Shown piece after piece: positions 15,583 to 24,594 of a stretch of 61,056 nt of DNA. The stretch is taken from NCBI RefSeq assembly GCF_029167375.1, contig NZ_JARFTP010000025.1, forward strand, positions 1 through 61,056. Direction: 5' to 3'. Source of the stretch: Tsukamurella sp. 8F (GTDB taxonomy: Bacteria > Actinomycetota > Actinomycetes > Mycobacteriales > Mycobacteriaceae). A model generated the notes under the pieces. That model saw only the letters and a program-made list of their open reading frames with translations, was not told where the DNA came from and made no database searches. The position numbers and the translations under genes are program-made. How positions within the stretch are numbered: position 1 is the first letter of the stretch; every line of letters starts with the position of its first letter.

Positions 15583-17250
15583 ATGGCCGTCCCCTTCCAT
15601 GAGCCCGGTCTCGTCCCGTACCCGGACGGGTTCGTGCGCCGGTACCGAGACGAGGGCCTGTGGCGCGGCGTCTCCCTACCGGACGAACTCCGCGCCGCCG
15701 CAGGTGTTTTCGCCGAACGGACCGCCCTCGTCACGCCCGAGGTCCGCTGGACGTACGCCGAGCTGTTCGACCGTGCGGACCGGTTCGCGCGCGGGCTTCT
15801 GGTCGCCACGGACCTGAAGCCGGGCGAGCCGATCATGTTCCAGATGGGAAACGTCGCGGAGACAGTTGTGGCCTACCTCGGTGTCCTCGCCGCCGGCCTT
15901 CGCCCCGTGTGCACACTGCCCCAGCACGGGGCGCGCGAGATCGGCCTGCTGGCCGAGCACGTCGGGGCCCGGGCCACCGTCGTCCAGGGCGACAACGGCA
16001 AGGGGGAGACGGTGGCCGTTGCCTCGGCCCTGCATGCCGACGGCGCCCTCCCTGTCGTCATCGTCGCCCGCGGGGCCGCCATCGGCGGGACCCCGACCCT
16101 CGACGCCCTGCTCGAGGCGGGCCGCATGGCACCGTCGGCCCCCGCGGTCGATCCCGAGCAGATCGCCCTGTTCCAGCTGTCGGGAGGCACCACGGGCCTA
16201 CCCAAGGTGGCGCCCCGGCTGCACGAGGAGTACGTGCACAACTCCCGCGCCTGGGCGCGAGCGCTGGGCTGGGGCACCGAGACTCGGGTGCTCTACCCGC
16301 TGCCGCTGATGCACAACGCCGGGATCGCGCTGGCGCTCCAGCCGGCGCTGCTCAGCGGCGCGAGCGTGGTGCTGTCGCCGACCGCGCAGATCCCGCAGCT
16401 GCTGGACCTGATCGAGGCCGAGCGGCCGACCGTCCTGCCCCTCATGCCGCCCGCCCTGGTGGTTCGCATGCTGGAGGAGCCGCGCAGCGCGACGGCGGAC
16501 CTGTCCAGCATCGTCGACCTCATCGTCGGCGGGCAGGCGCTGCCGGAGAACGTCTCGATCCGGCTGCGCGACGAGCTCGGCATCGCGGTGCGGCAGATGT
16601 TCGGCATGGCCGAGGGCATGTTCCTCGTGACACCCGATGGGGCCGGAGAGGAGGTGCGCCACCACAGCGTGGGCTCGCCGGTCTCGCCCGCCGACGAGGT
16701 GCGGATCGTCGAGATCGCGGGCGACGACGAGGTGGCGCCCGGCGAGATCGGCGAGTTCTGCGCCCGGGGGCCCTACACGATCCGCGGGTACTACCGCGCC
16801 GAGCAGCACAACCGGGACGCATTCAGCGCCGACGGGTTCTACCGCACCGGCGACCTGGCACGCGCCCACGTGATCGACGGCGTCACGGTGTACTCGATCG
16901 AGGGTCGGATCAAGGACGTGATCAACCGTGGCGTCGAGAAGATCCACGCCGAGGAGGTCGAGGAGGTGCTGCTGCGCCACCGGGACATCGTCGATGCCGC
17001 GCTCGTGGCGATGCCCGATCCGGTGCTGGGCGAGAGGGCCTGCGCATACCTGATCGTCGAGCCGGGCGCCTCGACGCCGACGGTCGCGTCGATCGGCGGG
17101 TTCCTCACCGAGCAGGGACTCGCGAAGTACAAGCTGCCCGAGCGTATCGAGGTCGTGGACCGGTTCCCCCTCTCCAACGTGGGCAAGGTCTCCAAGAAGG
17201 ACCTGCGCGAGCGGGTCGCCGAAGCACTGCGCGCCGAGTCGGCGCACTGA
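15583..17250 (+). CDS. Aryl-AMP / aryl-CoA ligase (EntE/SdgA-like)
   Basis: A 555-aa member of the ANL adenylating superfamily. The P-loop is QLSGGTTGLPK, the A5-type motif is MFGMAEGMF, the A7 region is YRTGDLAR, and A10 is PLSNVGKVSKKDL with the catalytic Lys. The N-terminal VPYPDGFVRRYRDEG and the LPQHGAREIGLLAEH block resemble 2,3-dihydroxybenzoate- and salicylate-activating enzymes. It likely activates a hydroxylated aromatic acid. ATG 15583 has GCGGAG six bases upstream; ATGs at 15556 and 15577 are alternatives, the first possibly leaderless from GATAAT. It is followed 27 bases later by the flavin hydroxylase. Confidence 0.85.
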   Translation: MAVPFHEPGLVPYPDGFVRRYRDEGLWRGVSLPDELRAAAGVFAERTALVTPEVRWTYAELFDRADRFARGLLVATDLKPGEPIMFQMGNVAETVVAYLGVLAAGLRPVCTLPQHGAREIGLLAEHVGARATVVQGDNGKGETVAVASALHADGALPVVIVARGAAIGGTPTLDALLEAGRMAPSAPAVDPEQIALFQLSGGTTGLPKVAPRLHEEYVHNSRAWARALGWGTETRVLYPLPLMHNAGIALALQPALLSGASVVLSPTAQIPQLLDLIEAERPTVLPLMPPALVVRMLEEPRSATADLSSIVDLIVGGQALPENVSIRLRDELGIAVRQMFGMAEGMFLVTPDGAGEEVRHHSVGSPVSPADEVRIVEIAGDDEVAPGEIGEFCARGPYTIRGYYRAEQHNRDAFSADGFYRTGDLARAHVIDGVTVYSIEGRIKDVINRGVEKIHAEEVEEVLLRHRDIVDAALVAMPDPVLGERACAYLIVEPGASTPTVASIGGFLTEQGLAKYKLPERIEVVDRFPLSNVGKVSKKDLRERVAEALRAESAH

Positions 17251-17277
17251 CTTCTCGTCAGAGGAAGGACGAAGAAC

Positions 17278-18774
<1,497 letters not shown>

Positions 18775-18810
18775 ATGGTCGCCACGACCGCCCGACGTAC
18801 ACTGCGACGC

Positions 18811-19503
18811 ATGTCGACAGGCGTGGGTAAGAGCAGCGGGCAGCGTCGGCGCGAACTGGTTATCGGCGACGTCCTGGACTCCGCGACGGACCTGTTCGCG
18901 GTGAAGGGCTACGACGCGACCAGCCTGCAGGACATCGCCGACGCCGTGGGCGTGTCCCGGCCCGCGCTGTACCACTACATCAGCAGCAAGGAGGACCTGC
19001 TGGTGATGCTGGTGGAGCGGGTCTCGCAGGCGCTCGCCGACGTCATCGCCGAGCTCAGCGCCCGCGCCGACCTCCAGCCCAGCGAGAAACTCACCATCCT
19101 CACCGAGCAACTCGTGCGGCAGCGCGCCGAGCACCCCAGCCAGTTCCGCATCCTCGACCGCTCCGAGATGATGCTGCCGAAGGAGGCCGGGGAGGACCAC
19201 GCCGCCGCCCGCCGCCGCGTGCTACGCGAAGTGGTGTCGATCATCGAGGAGGGGATCAAGGCGGGGCAGTTCAGCCCCGTGGACCCGCGCACCGCGGCGC
19301 TCAGCCTGCTCGGCATGTGCAACTGGGTCGCGTGGTGGGCGAAGCCGGCCGACGGCGTCGAGGTGCAGGCGATCGTCGACACGATCAGCGGGCTGGCGCA
19401 GCGGATGCTCCGTGTTCCCGAGACCGACGGCGCCGTAGCCGGTCCGGCCGGCCTGCTCGCTGAGATCCGCACCCGCCTGGACCGTCTCGAACCTCTGCTC
19501 TGA
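18811..19503 (+). CDS. TetR-family regulator of the catabolic island
   Basis: A 230-aa repressor. The N-terminal helix-turn-helix is SLQDIADAVGVSRPALYHYISSKEDLL at about residues 35-60 (described here by its two halves, SLQDIADAVGVSR and PALYHYISSKEDLL). The ligand-binding C domain has TRP-rich MCNWVAWWAKP near residue 170. A TACACT -10-like element lies shortly before the ATG, so it may also have its own promoter. It follows the hydroxylase by 36 bases and is closed by a strong hairpin. The shared operator elements at 15524 and 19595 are its probable targets, with an aryl-CoA as a plausible ligand (inference). Confidence 0.88.
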   Translation: MSTGVGKSSGQRRRELVIGDVLDSATDLFAVKGYDATSLQDIADAVGVSRPALYHYISSKEDLLVMLVERVSQALADVIAELSARADLQPSEKLTILTEQLVRQRAEHPSQFRILDRSEMMLPKEAGEDHAAARRRVLREVVSIIEEGIKAGQFSPVDPRTAALSLLGMCNWVAWWAKPADGVEVQAIVDTISGLAQRMLRVPETDGAVAGPAGLLAEIRTRLDRLEPLL

Positions 19504-19525
19504 CCCGAGATCGCCTGCGCGCCAG

Positions 19526-19562
19526 GATCGCCCGTTCCGCCACTCCGGCGGGGCGGGCGATC
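19526..19562 (+). terminator. Strong hairpin terminator after TetR
   Basis: A 16-bp stem (two G-U pairs, otherwise perfect) with a five-base loop starts GATCGCCCG and ends CGGGCGATC. It lies 23 bases after the TetR stop. No T-tract follows, as is common in actinobacteria. It separates the two transcription units of the catabolic island. Confidence 0.75.
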
Positions 19563-19594
19563 GTCGTCTGCGGGTTACGCGACCGGCAGATCCC

Positions 19595-19612
19595 TGACAT
19601 TAATGTTGACAA
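19595..19612 (+). promoter_or_regulatory. Operator-like element before maleate isomerase
   Basis: TGACATTAATGTTGACAA contains the perfect palindrome ACATTAATGT and shares the stretch ATGTTGAYAATT with the operator at 15536. It overlaps the -35 hexamer TTGACA, the classic position for a repressor site. Confidence 0.6.
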
Positions 19613-19634
19613 TTGAACGTCTGTGTCGAATACT
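19606..19634 (+). promoter_or_regulatory. Promoter of the maleate isomerase operon
   Basis: A perfect -35 TTGACA (19606-19611) and a -10 AATACT (19629-19634) are spaced 17 bases apart. The transcript would have a roughly 27-base leader with a GGAGGAGA ribosome binding site. Confidence 0.65.
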
Positions 19635-19667
19635 GAGAAGGAAGGCGGAACCCATCGGAGGAGACCC

Positions 19668-20429
19668 ATGAGCGCCAACCCCATTCGGATCGGACTGGTC
19701 GTGCCCAGCTCGAACGTCACCGTCGAGACCGAGATGCCCCGCATCCTGGCGCGGCATCCGGAGCGGGAGTTCACCTTCCACGCGAGCCGGATGCGCATGC
19801 AGAAGGTCTCACCCGAGCAGCTGCGCGCCATGAACGCCCAGCGCGAACGGTGCGTGATCGAGCTCGGCGACGCGGGCGTCGACGCAATGCTGTACGCCTG
19901 CCTGGTCGCGATCATGTCCACCGGACCGGGGGAGCATCACCACGTCGAGGCGAAGATCGCCGAGCAGCTGTCGGAGGGCGGCAGCGACGCCCGCGTCCTG
20001 TCCAGCGCCGGCGCGTTGGTGGACGCCCTCGCCGATATGGGGGCGACGCGGATCGCCGTGGTCACCCCGTATCAGCGGCCGCTCGCCGAGCAGGTGATGG
20101 CCTACCTCGAGCACGAGGGGCTCACCGTGACCGAGTGGCGTGCACTGGAAGTCGCCGACAACGCCGAGGTGGGGCGCATCCCCGGCGAGCGGGTGATGGA
20201 GGCCGCGCGCAGCATGGACCTCGCCGACGTGGACGCTCTCGTGCTGTCGGCATGCGTGCAGATGCCCTCGTTGGATCTGGTGCAGGCCGCCGAGGACGAG
20301 TTCGGCGTCCCCGTGATCACCGCCGCGACCGCCGGTGCGTACCGCATCCTGCGCGCCGTGGGCGTCACGGTCGACATCCCCGGTGCCGGGTCCTTGTTGC
20401 GCGCCGACGCCGTCATCGAAACGCACTGA
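19668..20429 (+). CDS. Maleate cis-trans isomerase
   Basis: A 253-aa Asp/Glu racemase-fold enzyme that converts maleate to fumarate using a cysteine-based succinyl intermediate. The N terminus RIGLVVPSSNVTVETEMP is the maleate isomerase signature. The two catalytic cysteines are in LYACLVAIMS (about residue 80) and LSACVQMPS (about residue 197), the spacing known for the family. GGAGGAGA lies before ATG 19668. Such enzymes end the nicotinate and gentisate-hydrolytic routes, which tells that this island yields maleate. Confidence 0.88.
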   Translation: MSANPIRIGLVVPSSNVTVETEMPRILARHPEREFTFHASRMRMQKVSPEQLRAMNAQRERCVIELGDAGVDAMLYACLVAIMSTGPGEHHHVEAKIAEQLSEGGSDARVLSSAGALVDALADMGATRIAVVTPYQRPLAEQVMAYLEHEGLTVTEWRALEVADNAEVGRIPGERVMEAARSMDLADVDALVLSACVQMPSLDLVQAAEDEFGVPVITAATAGAYRILRAVGVTVDIPGAGSLLRADAVIETH

Positions 20430-20458
20430 CAGACACCGATTTCGAGAAGGATCGAGCC

Positions 20459-21091
20459 ATGACCGAGCAGAACCCCGAACACCGCGTCGCGGGCGTGGAC
20501 CACGCCGCGTTCCCGACGTTCGACCCCGTGAGCACTGTGAAGTTCTACAACGGTGTCCTCAAGTTCCCCATCGTCCACTCGATCTGCGCTGCCGGGTGGG
20601 GTCCGGAGAATCACCCCGACTTCATCCACTTCTTCTTCGACATCGGCAACGGCGACCGGATGGCGTTCTTCTACTACTTCGGGCTCGAGCCCTTCGGCGA
20701 CCAGACCGCCCCCGGCGACTCCTGGGCCCGCCTGCCGCACGACACGCCCGTGTTCTTCAAGAATTCGCGGCACCTGGCCATCCACGTCGAGAGCGAGGAG
20801 GACCTACTCGAGTACCGACGCCGCCTCGACGAGTCGGAGTGGCCGTGCGAGATGCAGGTGATGCACGAGACGATCGAGTCGATCTACACGCACGACCCCA
20901 ACGGCTACATGCTGGAGATCACCCGGGCCCTGCGCCCAGTGACCCCCCAGGAGGACCTCGACGCCGAACTCACCATCGAGGCGCTGTGCGACGTGGTGTC
21001 TGGCGGCTCGCCGTCGATGGACGCGCTGCTGCTGCGCAAGGCCGAACTGATCGTCGAGCGCGCGGAGGCGTGGGAGGGGGCCGTCCGATGA
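20459..21091 (+). CDS. VOC-family (glyoxalase/extradiol dioxygenase fold) protein
   Basis: A 210-aa protein with the vicinal-oxygen-chelate fold. Likely metal ligands are His in VDHAAFPTFD (near residue 14), His in RHLAIHVES (near 105) and Glu in GYMLEITRAL (near 150), a two-His-one-Glu set suitable for a ferrous dioxygenase. The C-terminal 50 residues are helical and extra to the simple VOC fold. It starts 30 bases after the isomerase with AAGGAT upstream. In context it is the best candidate for ring cleavage, since no cupin gentisate dioxygenase or NicX is present; this is an inference. Confidence 0.78.
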   Translation: MTEQNPEHRVAGVDHAAFPTFDPVSTVKFYNGVLKFPIVHSICAAGWGPENHPDFIHFFFDIGNGDRMAFFYYFGLEPFGDQTAPGDSWARLPHDTPVFFKNSRHLAIHVESEEDLLEYRRRLDESEWPCEMQVMHETIESIYTHDPNGYMLEITRALRPVTPQEDLDAELTIEALCDVVSGGSPSMDALLLRKAELIVERAEAWEGAVR

Positions 21092-21333
21092 GCCGCATGT
21101 ACGTACTGGACGTACCCGAGAACGACGGCGTCGTGAAGGTCGCGGGCGCCGACCCCGACGTCGTGATCGAGAAGGTGGGGCCTTACTTTCGGATCACCCG
21201 ACCCGAGGAGATCGTGATAGACCGCCGCGCCACCGGCTGCCGGCACGCCGTCTGGTACAGCTCCCTCGCGGGCCTGGAGGAGTCGAAGGTCGCTCAGCAC
21301 GACAAGGACGCGCTGCGGGTGGTCGACCGGTGA
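21088..21333 (+). CDS. Unrecognised 81-aa protein in catabolic operon
   Basis: A small acidic protein beginning MSRMYVLDVPENDGVV. I do not recognise the family. It has no signal peptide or membrane segment, and contains one Cys (ATGCRHAVWYS) in a Trp/Tyr/His-rich patch. It is coupled at both ends: its ATG overlaps the VOC stop by four bases and its stop overlaps the GTG of the following hydrolase. Such tight coupling and codon use like its neighbours argue that it is a real gene, perhaps a small subunit or accessory of the VOC protein or hydrolase. Confidence 0.75.
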   Translation: MSRMYVLDVPENDGVVKVAGADPDVVIEKVGPYFRITRPEEIVIDRRATGCRHAVWYSSLAGLEESKVAQHDKDALRVVDR

Positions 21334-22577
21334 CCGCCACGGAACGGCTCGGAGCCGGCCGGCACCTCGACGCCGACGCCGTGCCCGAGGGCACGGTCGC
21401 GACGCCCGTCGAGCTCTCCACCGTCGACGGTGCCAAGGTCGCCGGGATCCTGCGCACGGTCCCCGGTGCCACCGCCGTCGCGTTCCTCATGCACCCGCGG
21501 CAGGACTTCTCCCACCACGTGCTGGTGCCGGAGTTCCTCCGCCGCGGCGTCGCCGTCTGGACGCAGGGCTCGCGCACGCAGGGCAACGACCTGACGCTCC
21601 TGCACGAGCAGACTCTGCTCGATATGGCCGCGGGGCATGTGTTCCTGCGCGAGAACGGCTTCGAGACGGTGATCGCCGTGGGCCATTCCGGCGGCGGCGC
21701 GCTGGCCGCGTTCTACATCGAGCAGGCCGGCCTGCCCGCCGAGGAGCGGTTCGCCGGCACCCCCGGCGGCAAGCCCGTGCCGCTGCGCAGGGCTGCCATG
21801 CCGCTGCCCGACCACGCTGTCTTCATGGCGCCGCACCCCGGCCAGGGGGAATTGCTGATGCGCATGATCGATCCGTCGGTGGCGGACGAGTCCGATCCAC
21901 TCTCGGTACTGCCCGAGCTCGATCCGTTCCACGCGGACAACGGATTCCGCCCGGCGCCCGAGCCGTCGTCGTACGCGCCCGAGTTCGTCGAGCGGTACCG
22001 GGCGGCGCAGCGCGCACGGGTGGAGCGGATCGACGCCGTGGCCCGCGAACGCGTCGCGCGCTCCCGGGCGGCACAGAAGCGGTTCAAGGACGGCGGCGAC
22101 CCGGCCGACCGGCGCGCGGCGCTCGCGACCGAGTTCGTCACGGTGCAGCGCACCGATGCCGACCTGCGCTGCATGGACCCGTCGATCGACGCCAACGACC
22201 GCCCGTACGGCTCGCTGTTCGGGTCTCGCCCCGACCTCACCGACTACGGCGTGGTCGGCTTCGGTCGCCTGACGACGCCGGAGGCGTGGCTGTCCACGTG
22301 GTCCGGCCTGAGCAGCCGGGCGAGATTCCTGCGCTGCGCTCCGGCGGTGACGATGCCGGTTCTGCTCATCGAGATCACCGGCGATCAGGCCTGTTTCCCC
22401 GCCGACGCCCTGGCCATGGTCGCGGCGTTCGGCAGCGACGACGTCGAGCATGTGCGCGTGCGCGGCAAGCACTTCGGTGCCGCCCTCACCGACGGCGAGC
22501 CGACCGCCGCCACGTTGGCCGGCCTCGAGATCGAGCGGTGGCTGGCCGCACGGGTCGCGACGGCCGCTACCCGATAG
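21330..22577 (+). CDS. Large alpha/beta hydrolase of the catabolic operon
   Basis: A 415-aa serine hydrolase. LMHPRQDFSHH is the oxyanion-region strand and loop, the nucleophile elbow is GHSGGG (about residue 113), and the late EITGDQACFP and RGKHFGA supply a candidate acid and histidine. It has a long charged helical insertion around residues 210-270 (cap domain). The GTG start overlaps the preceding stop. It could hydrolyse the ring-cleavage product or a CoA thioester to release maleate; the substrate is not known. It converges on arr with a six-base gap. Confidence 0.8.
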   Translation: MTATERLGAGRHLDADAVPEGTVATPVELSTVDGAKVAGILRTVPGATAVAFLMHPRQDFSHHVLVPEFLRRGVAVWTQGSRTQGNDLTLLHEQTLLDMAAGHVFLRENGFETVIAVGHSGGGALAAFYIEQAGLPAEERFAGTPGGKPVPLRRAAMPLPDHAVFMAPHPGQGELLMRMIDPSVADESDPLSVLPELDPFHADNGFRPAPEPSSYAPEFVERYRAAQRARVERIDAVARERVARSRAAQKRFKDGGDPADRRAALATEFVTVQRTDADLRCMDPSIDANDRPYGSLFGSRPDLTDYGVVGFGRLTTPEAWLSTWSGLSSRARFLRCAPAVTMPVLLIEITGDQACFPADALAMVAAFGSDDVEHVRVRGKHFGAALTDGEPTAATLAGLEIERWLAARVATAATR

Positions 22578-22583
22578 TCGAGC

Positions 22584-23006
22584 TCAGTTGAGGATCTCGC
22601 CAACGCCGCCGCTGCGGATCGCGGCGAGCCGCTCCCGCCACATCTGCAGCGCCTCGGGGGTGAGGCGCGTCCAGTCGTGGATCTCCTCGACGACACGCAG
22701 CGGCTCACTGCTGCGGTAGGAGCGGGTGGGGTTGCCGGGGAACTTCTTGTCGGTGACGTTGGGGTCGTTCTCGTACTCGCCGGTGGGCTCGACCCGGTAC
22801 ACGTGCGGGGTGCCCTGGTCACCGTCGAGCGCGACGGCCAGCTCCGCGGCGAGACCGGCGCCGTCGCGCAGCGCGGTGAAATAGATGTGGTTCATGACGA
22901 CCTCGGGCCGGTAGTTGGAACGGAATCCGGGGGTGAGAAGATCTCCGGCCGCGAGACCGGCCTTCGTGCCGTGGAAGAACGGGCCTGCGTCCAGTGCGTC
23001 GCTCAC
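22584..23006 (-). CDS. arr: Rifamycin NAD+ ADP-ribosyltransferase Arr
   Basis: A 140-aa enzyme that ADP-ribosylates the C23 hydroxyl of rifamycins and thereby inactivates them in the cytoplasm. The whole family pattern is present: FFHGTKAGLAAGDLLTPG (catalytic His), NHIYFTALRDG (Tyr) and DDPN-type ENDPNVTDKKFPGNPTRSY (Asp). The length matches mycobacterial Arr (about 143 aa). The GTG start lies seven bases after a TATACT -10, so the mRNA is probably leaderless. Chromosomal arr is common in environmental Mycobacteriales and predicts intrinsic rifampicin tolerance. Confidence 0.95.
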   Translation of the reverse strand: MSDALDAGPFFHGTKAGLAAGDLLTPGFRSNYRPEVVMNHIYFTALRDGAGLAAELAVALDGDQGTPHVYRVEPTGEYENDPNVTDKKFPGNPTRSYRSSEPLRVVEEIHDWTRLTPEALQMWRERLAAIRSGGVGEILN

Positions 23007-23012
23007 CCGGGC

Positions 23013-23018
23013 AGTATA
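23013..23018 (-). promoter_or_regulatory. Leaderless -10 element of arr
   Basis: TATACT on the minus strand is followed by six bases and then the GTG start of arr. This fits the leaderless promoter pattern common in actinobacteria. No good -35 is seen. Confidence 0.55.
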
Positions 23019-23058
23019 CGTGCCGGAACGCGTGCGAGGCCGCTGCGAGAGGCGCCGG

Positions 23059-23064
23059 TAGATT
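23059..23064 (+). promoter_or_regulatory. Leaderless -10 element of the OsmC gene
   Basis: TAGATT is followed by seven bases and then the ATG of the OsmC-family gene, the leaderless promoter pattern. Confidence 0.5.
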
Positions 23065-23071
23065 GGGCCGC

Positions 23072-23503
23072 ATGGCAGACGATGGTGCGAAGCCGCACAC
23101 GGAACTCTGGGTCGAGCGCACGGGAGTACGCCGGTACACCGGCCACAGTTCCCGCGGGGCCGAGGTGCTCGTGGGATCGGAGGATGTCGACGGCGTGTTC
23201 ACGCCCGGCGAGCTGCTGAAGATCGCGCTTGCCGCGTGCACCGGTATGAGTTCGGACCGGCCGCTCGCTCGGCGCCTCGGCGACGACTACGAGGCCACGG
23301 TCCGGGTCTCGGGTGCCGCGGACCGAGAGAACGAGCGGTACCCCGAGCTGAACGAGGTCCTCGAGATCGATCTGTCCGAGTTGGACGAGGCAGCGCAGGA
23401 GCGGCTGCTCGTCGTGGTGGAACGCGCTATCGACGCCGTGTGCACCGTCGGGCGCACGCTGAAGGCCGGGACGACCGTGAATCTCGATATCAAGACCGAC
23501 TGA
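23072..23503 (+). CDS. OsmC-family peroxiredoxin
   Basis: A 143-aa OsmC/Ohr-fold thiol peroxidase (ortholog of Rv2923c). The two redox cysteines are in ALAACTGMSS (about residue 56) and DAVCTVGRTLK (about residue 124). It would reduce organic hydroperoxides in the cytoplasm. ATG 23072 directly follows a leaderless -10; the longer frame from 22994 has no support. It is followed two bases later by acyP, the conserved mycobacterial arrangement. Confidence 0.9.
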   Translation: MADDGAKPHTELWVERTGVRRYTGHSSRGAEVLVGSEDVDGVFTPGELLKIALAACTGMSSDRPLARRLGDDYEATVRVSGAADRENERYPELNEVLEIDLSELDEAAQERLLVVVERAIDAVCTVGRTLKAGTTVNLDIKTD

Positions 23504-23505
23504 GC

Positions 23506-23778
23506 ATGACGGAGCGCATGACGGCCTGGGTCCACGGCCGTGTGCAGGGGGTCGGGTTCCGGTGGTGGACGCGGTCCCGGGCGCTCGAGCTCGGCCTCGT
23601 CGGGTACGCGGCGAACCAGGCGGACGGGCGCGTGCGGGTCGTCGCAGAGGGGCCTCGTGATCGCCTCGACCTGCTCTTACGGCTGCTCGGCTCTGGGGAC
23701 ACCCCCGGTGAGGTCGATGTGGTGGTCGAGCTCTTCGGACCCGCGCAGGGCGATCTCGACGGGTTCGTCGAGCGGTAG
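23506..23778 (+). CDS. acyP: Acylphosphatase
   Basis: A 90-aa small hydrolase of acyl phosphates. The signature GRVQGVGFRWWT (with the phosphate-loop Arg) and the second block GLVGYAANQADGRVRVVAEG (with the catalytic Asn) are both present. ATG 23506 or 23518 may be used. In M. tuberculosis it sits next to smc; here a three-gene cassette is inserted between them. Confidence 0.93.
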   Translation: MTERMTAWVHGRVQGVGFRWWTRSRALELGLVGYAANQADGRVRVVAEGPRDRLDLLLRLLGSGDTPGEVDVVVELFGPAQGDLDGFVER

Positions 23779-23868
23779 TGCGACCGGCGTGAGCGGGTGT
23801 GATTCGGGCATGTCGGCCCCGCGTCGGTAGGATCGCATGCGATATCCGACCGCGTCGGGAGAGAGACG

Positions 23869-24594
23869 ATGAGCGACATTCCGGGGCCCGAGACCCCGTA
23901 CACGCCGCCCGGTACCCAGCCGAATGCGACGCCGGCAGACGAGGACGGCCCGCGCCGCACGGGCCGGATGCGTGAGCAGGACCCCGACTCGACGGTCGCC
24001 CGGCCGGAGACCGTCGCCGAGGCCCGGGCGCGGCAGCGAGCGCAGCGCGACCGCGAACAGGCGGAACAGCAGGCGCTCGAGGACGCGCGGATCGCCGCGG
24101 AGAAGCGCCAGAAGCGGCGCAAGGCGATGATCGGCGGTGGCGTGGCGGTCGGCGTCGTCGGCGCGGTCGCCCTGATCTATGCCGCGATCCCGGACGGGAA
24201 CTCGACACCGGTTCAGACGGCCTACTGCACGGACCAGAACGGCGCGGTCGTCTCGGACAACTACTGCTCGACGGGATCTTTCAGCCCCGTCACCGGATTC
24301 ATCCTGCTCAACGGGATGAGCTACCGGTACGGCTACGGCGGGCACGTAGCGGGCAACCGGCTCGTCGGCGGCACCTACGACCGCCCCGCGGGTACGGCGT
24401 TCCGCACGCAGTCGGGCAATACGATCGACCCCAAGAAGGCGACCTCGTTCAATGCGGGCGGCGCCAACAACGCGGGCTCCAAGCCCTCCGTGCCGACCGC
24501 GAAGTCCAAGGGCACCAAGAACATCGACCGCGGCGGGCTGGGCGCCGCGAACCACGGGGGCTCCAAGCCCAAGGCCGGATCGAGCGGCTCGTAA
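23869..24594 (+). CDS. Single-pass membrane protein, DUF1190/YgiB-YjfM-like
   Basis: A 241-aa protein with a charged cytoplasmic N terminus (helical, residues 45-85), one membrane helix (MIGGGVAVGVVGAVALIYAA, about 87-106) and an outer domain rich in Gly, Ser and Asn. The tail NIDRGGLGAANHGGSKPK resembles the conserved RGGFG motif of E. coli YgiB/YjfM (DUF1190). Two cysteines (AYCTDQN, NYCSTG) may form a disulfide. Its stop overlaps the following synthase gene. The assignment rests on this motif and on the neighbours; the function is unknown. Confidence 0.68.
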   Translation: MSDIPGPETPYTPPGTQPNATPADEDGPRRTGRMREQDPDSTVARPETVAEARARQRAQRDREQAEQQALEDARIAAEKRQKRRKAMIGGGVAVGVVGAVALIYAAIPDGNSTPVQTAYCTDQNGAVVSDNYCSTGSFSPVTGFILLNGMSYRYGYGGHVAGNRLVGGTYDRPAGTAFRTQSGNTIDPKKATSFNAGGANNAGSKPSVPTAKSKGTKNIDRGGLGAANHGGSKPKAGSSGS

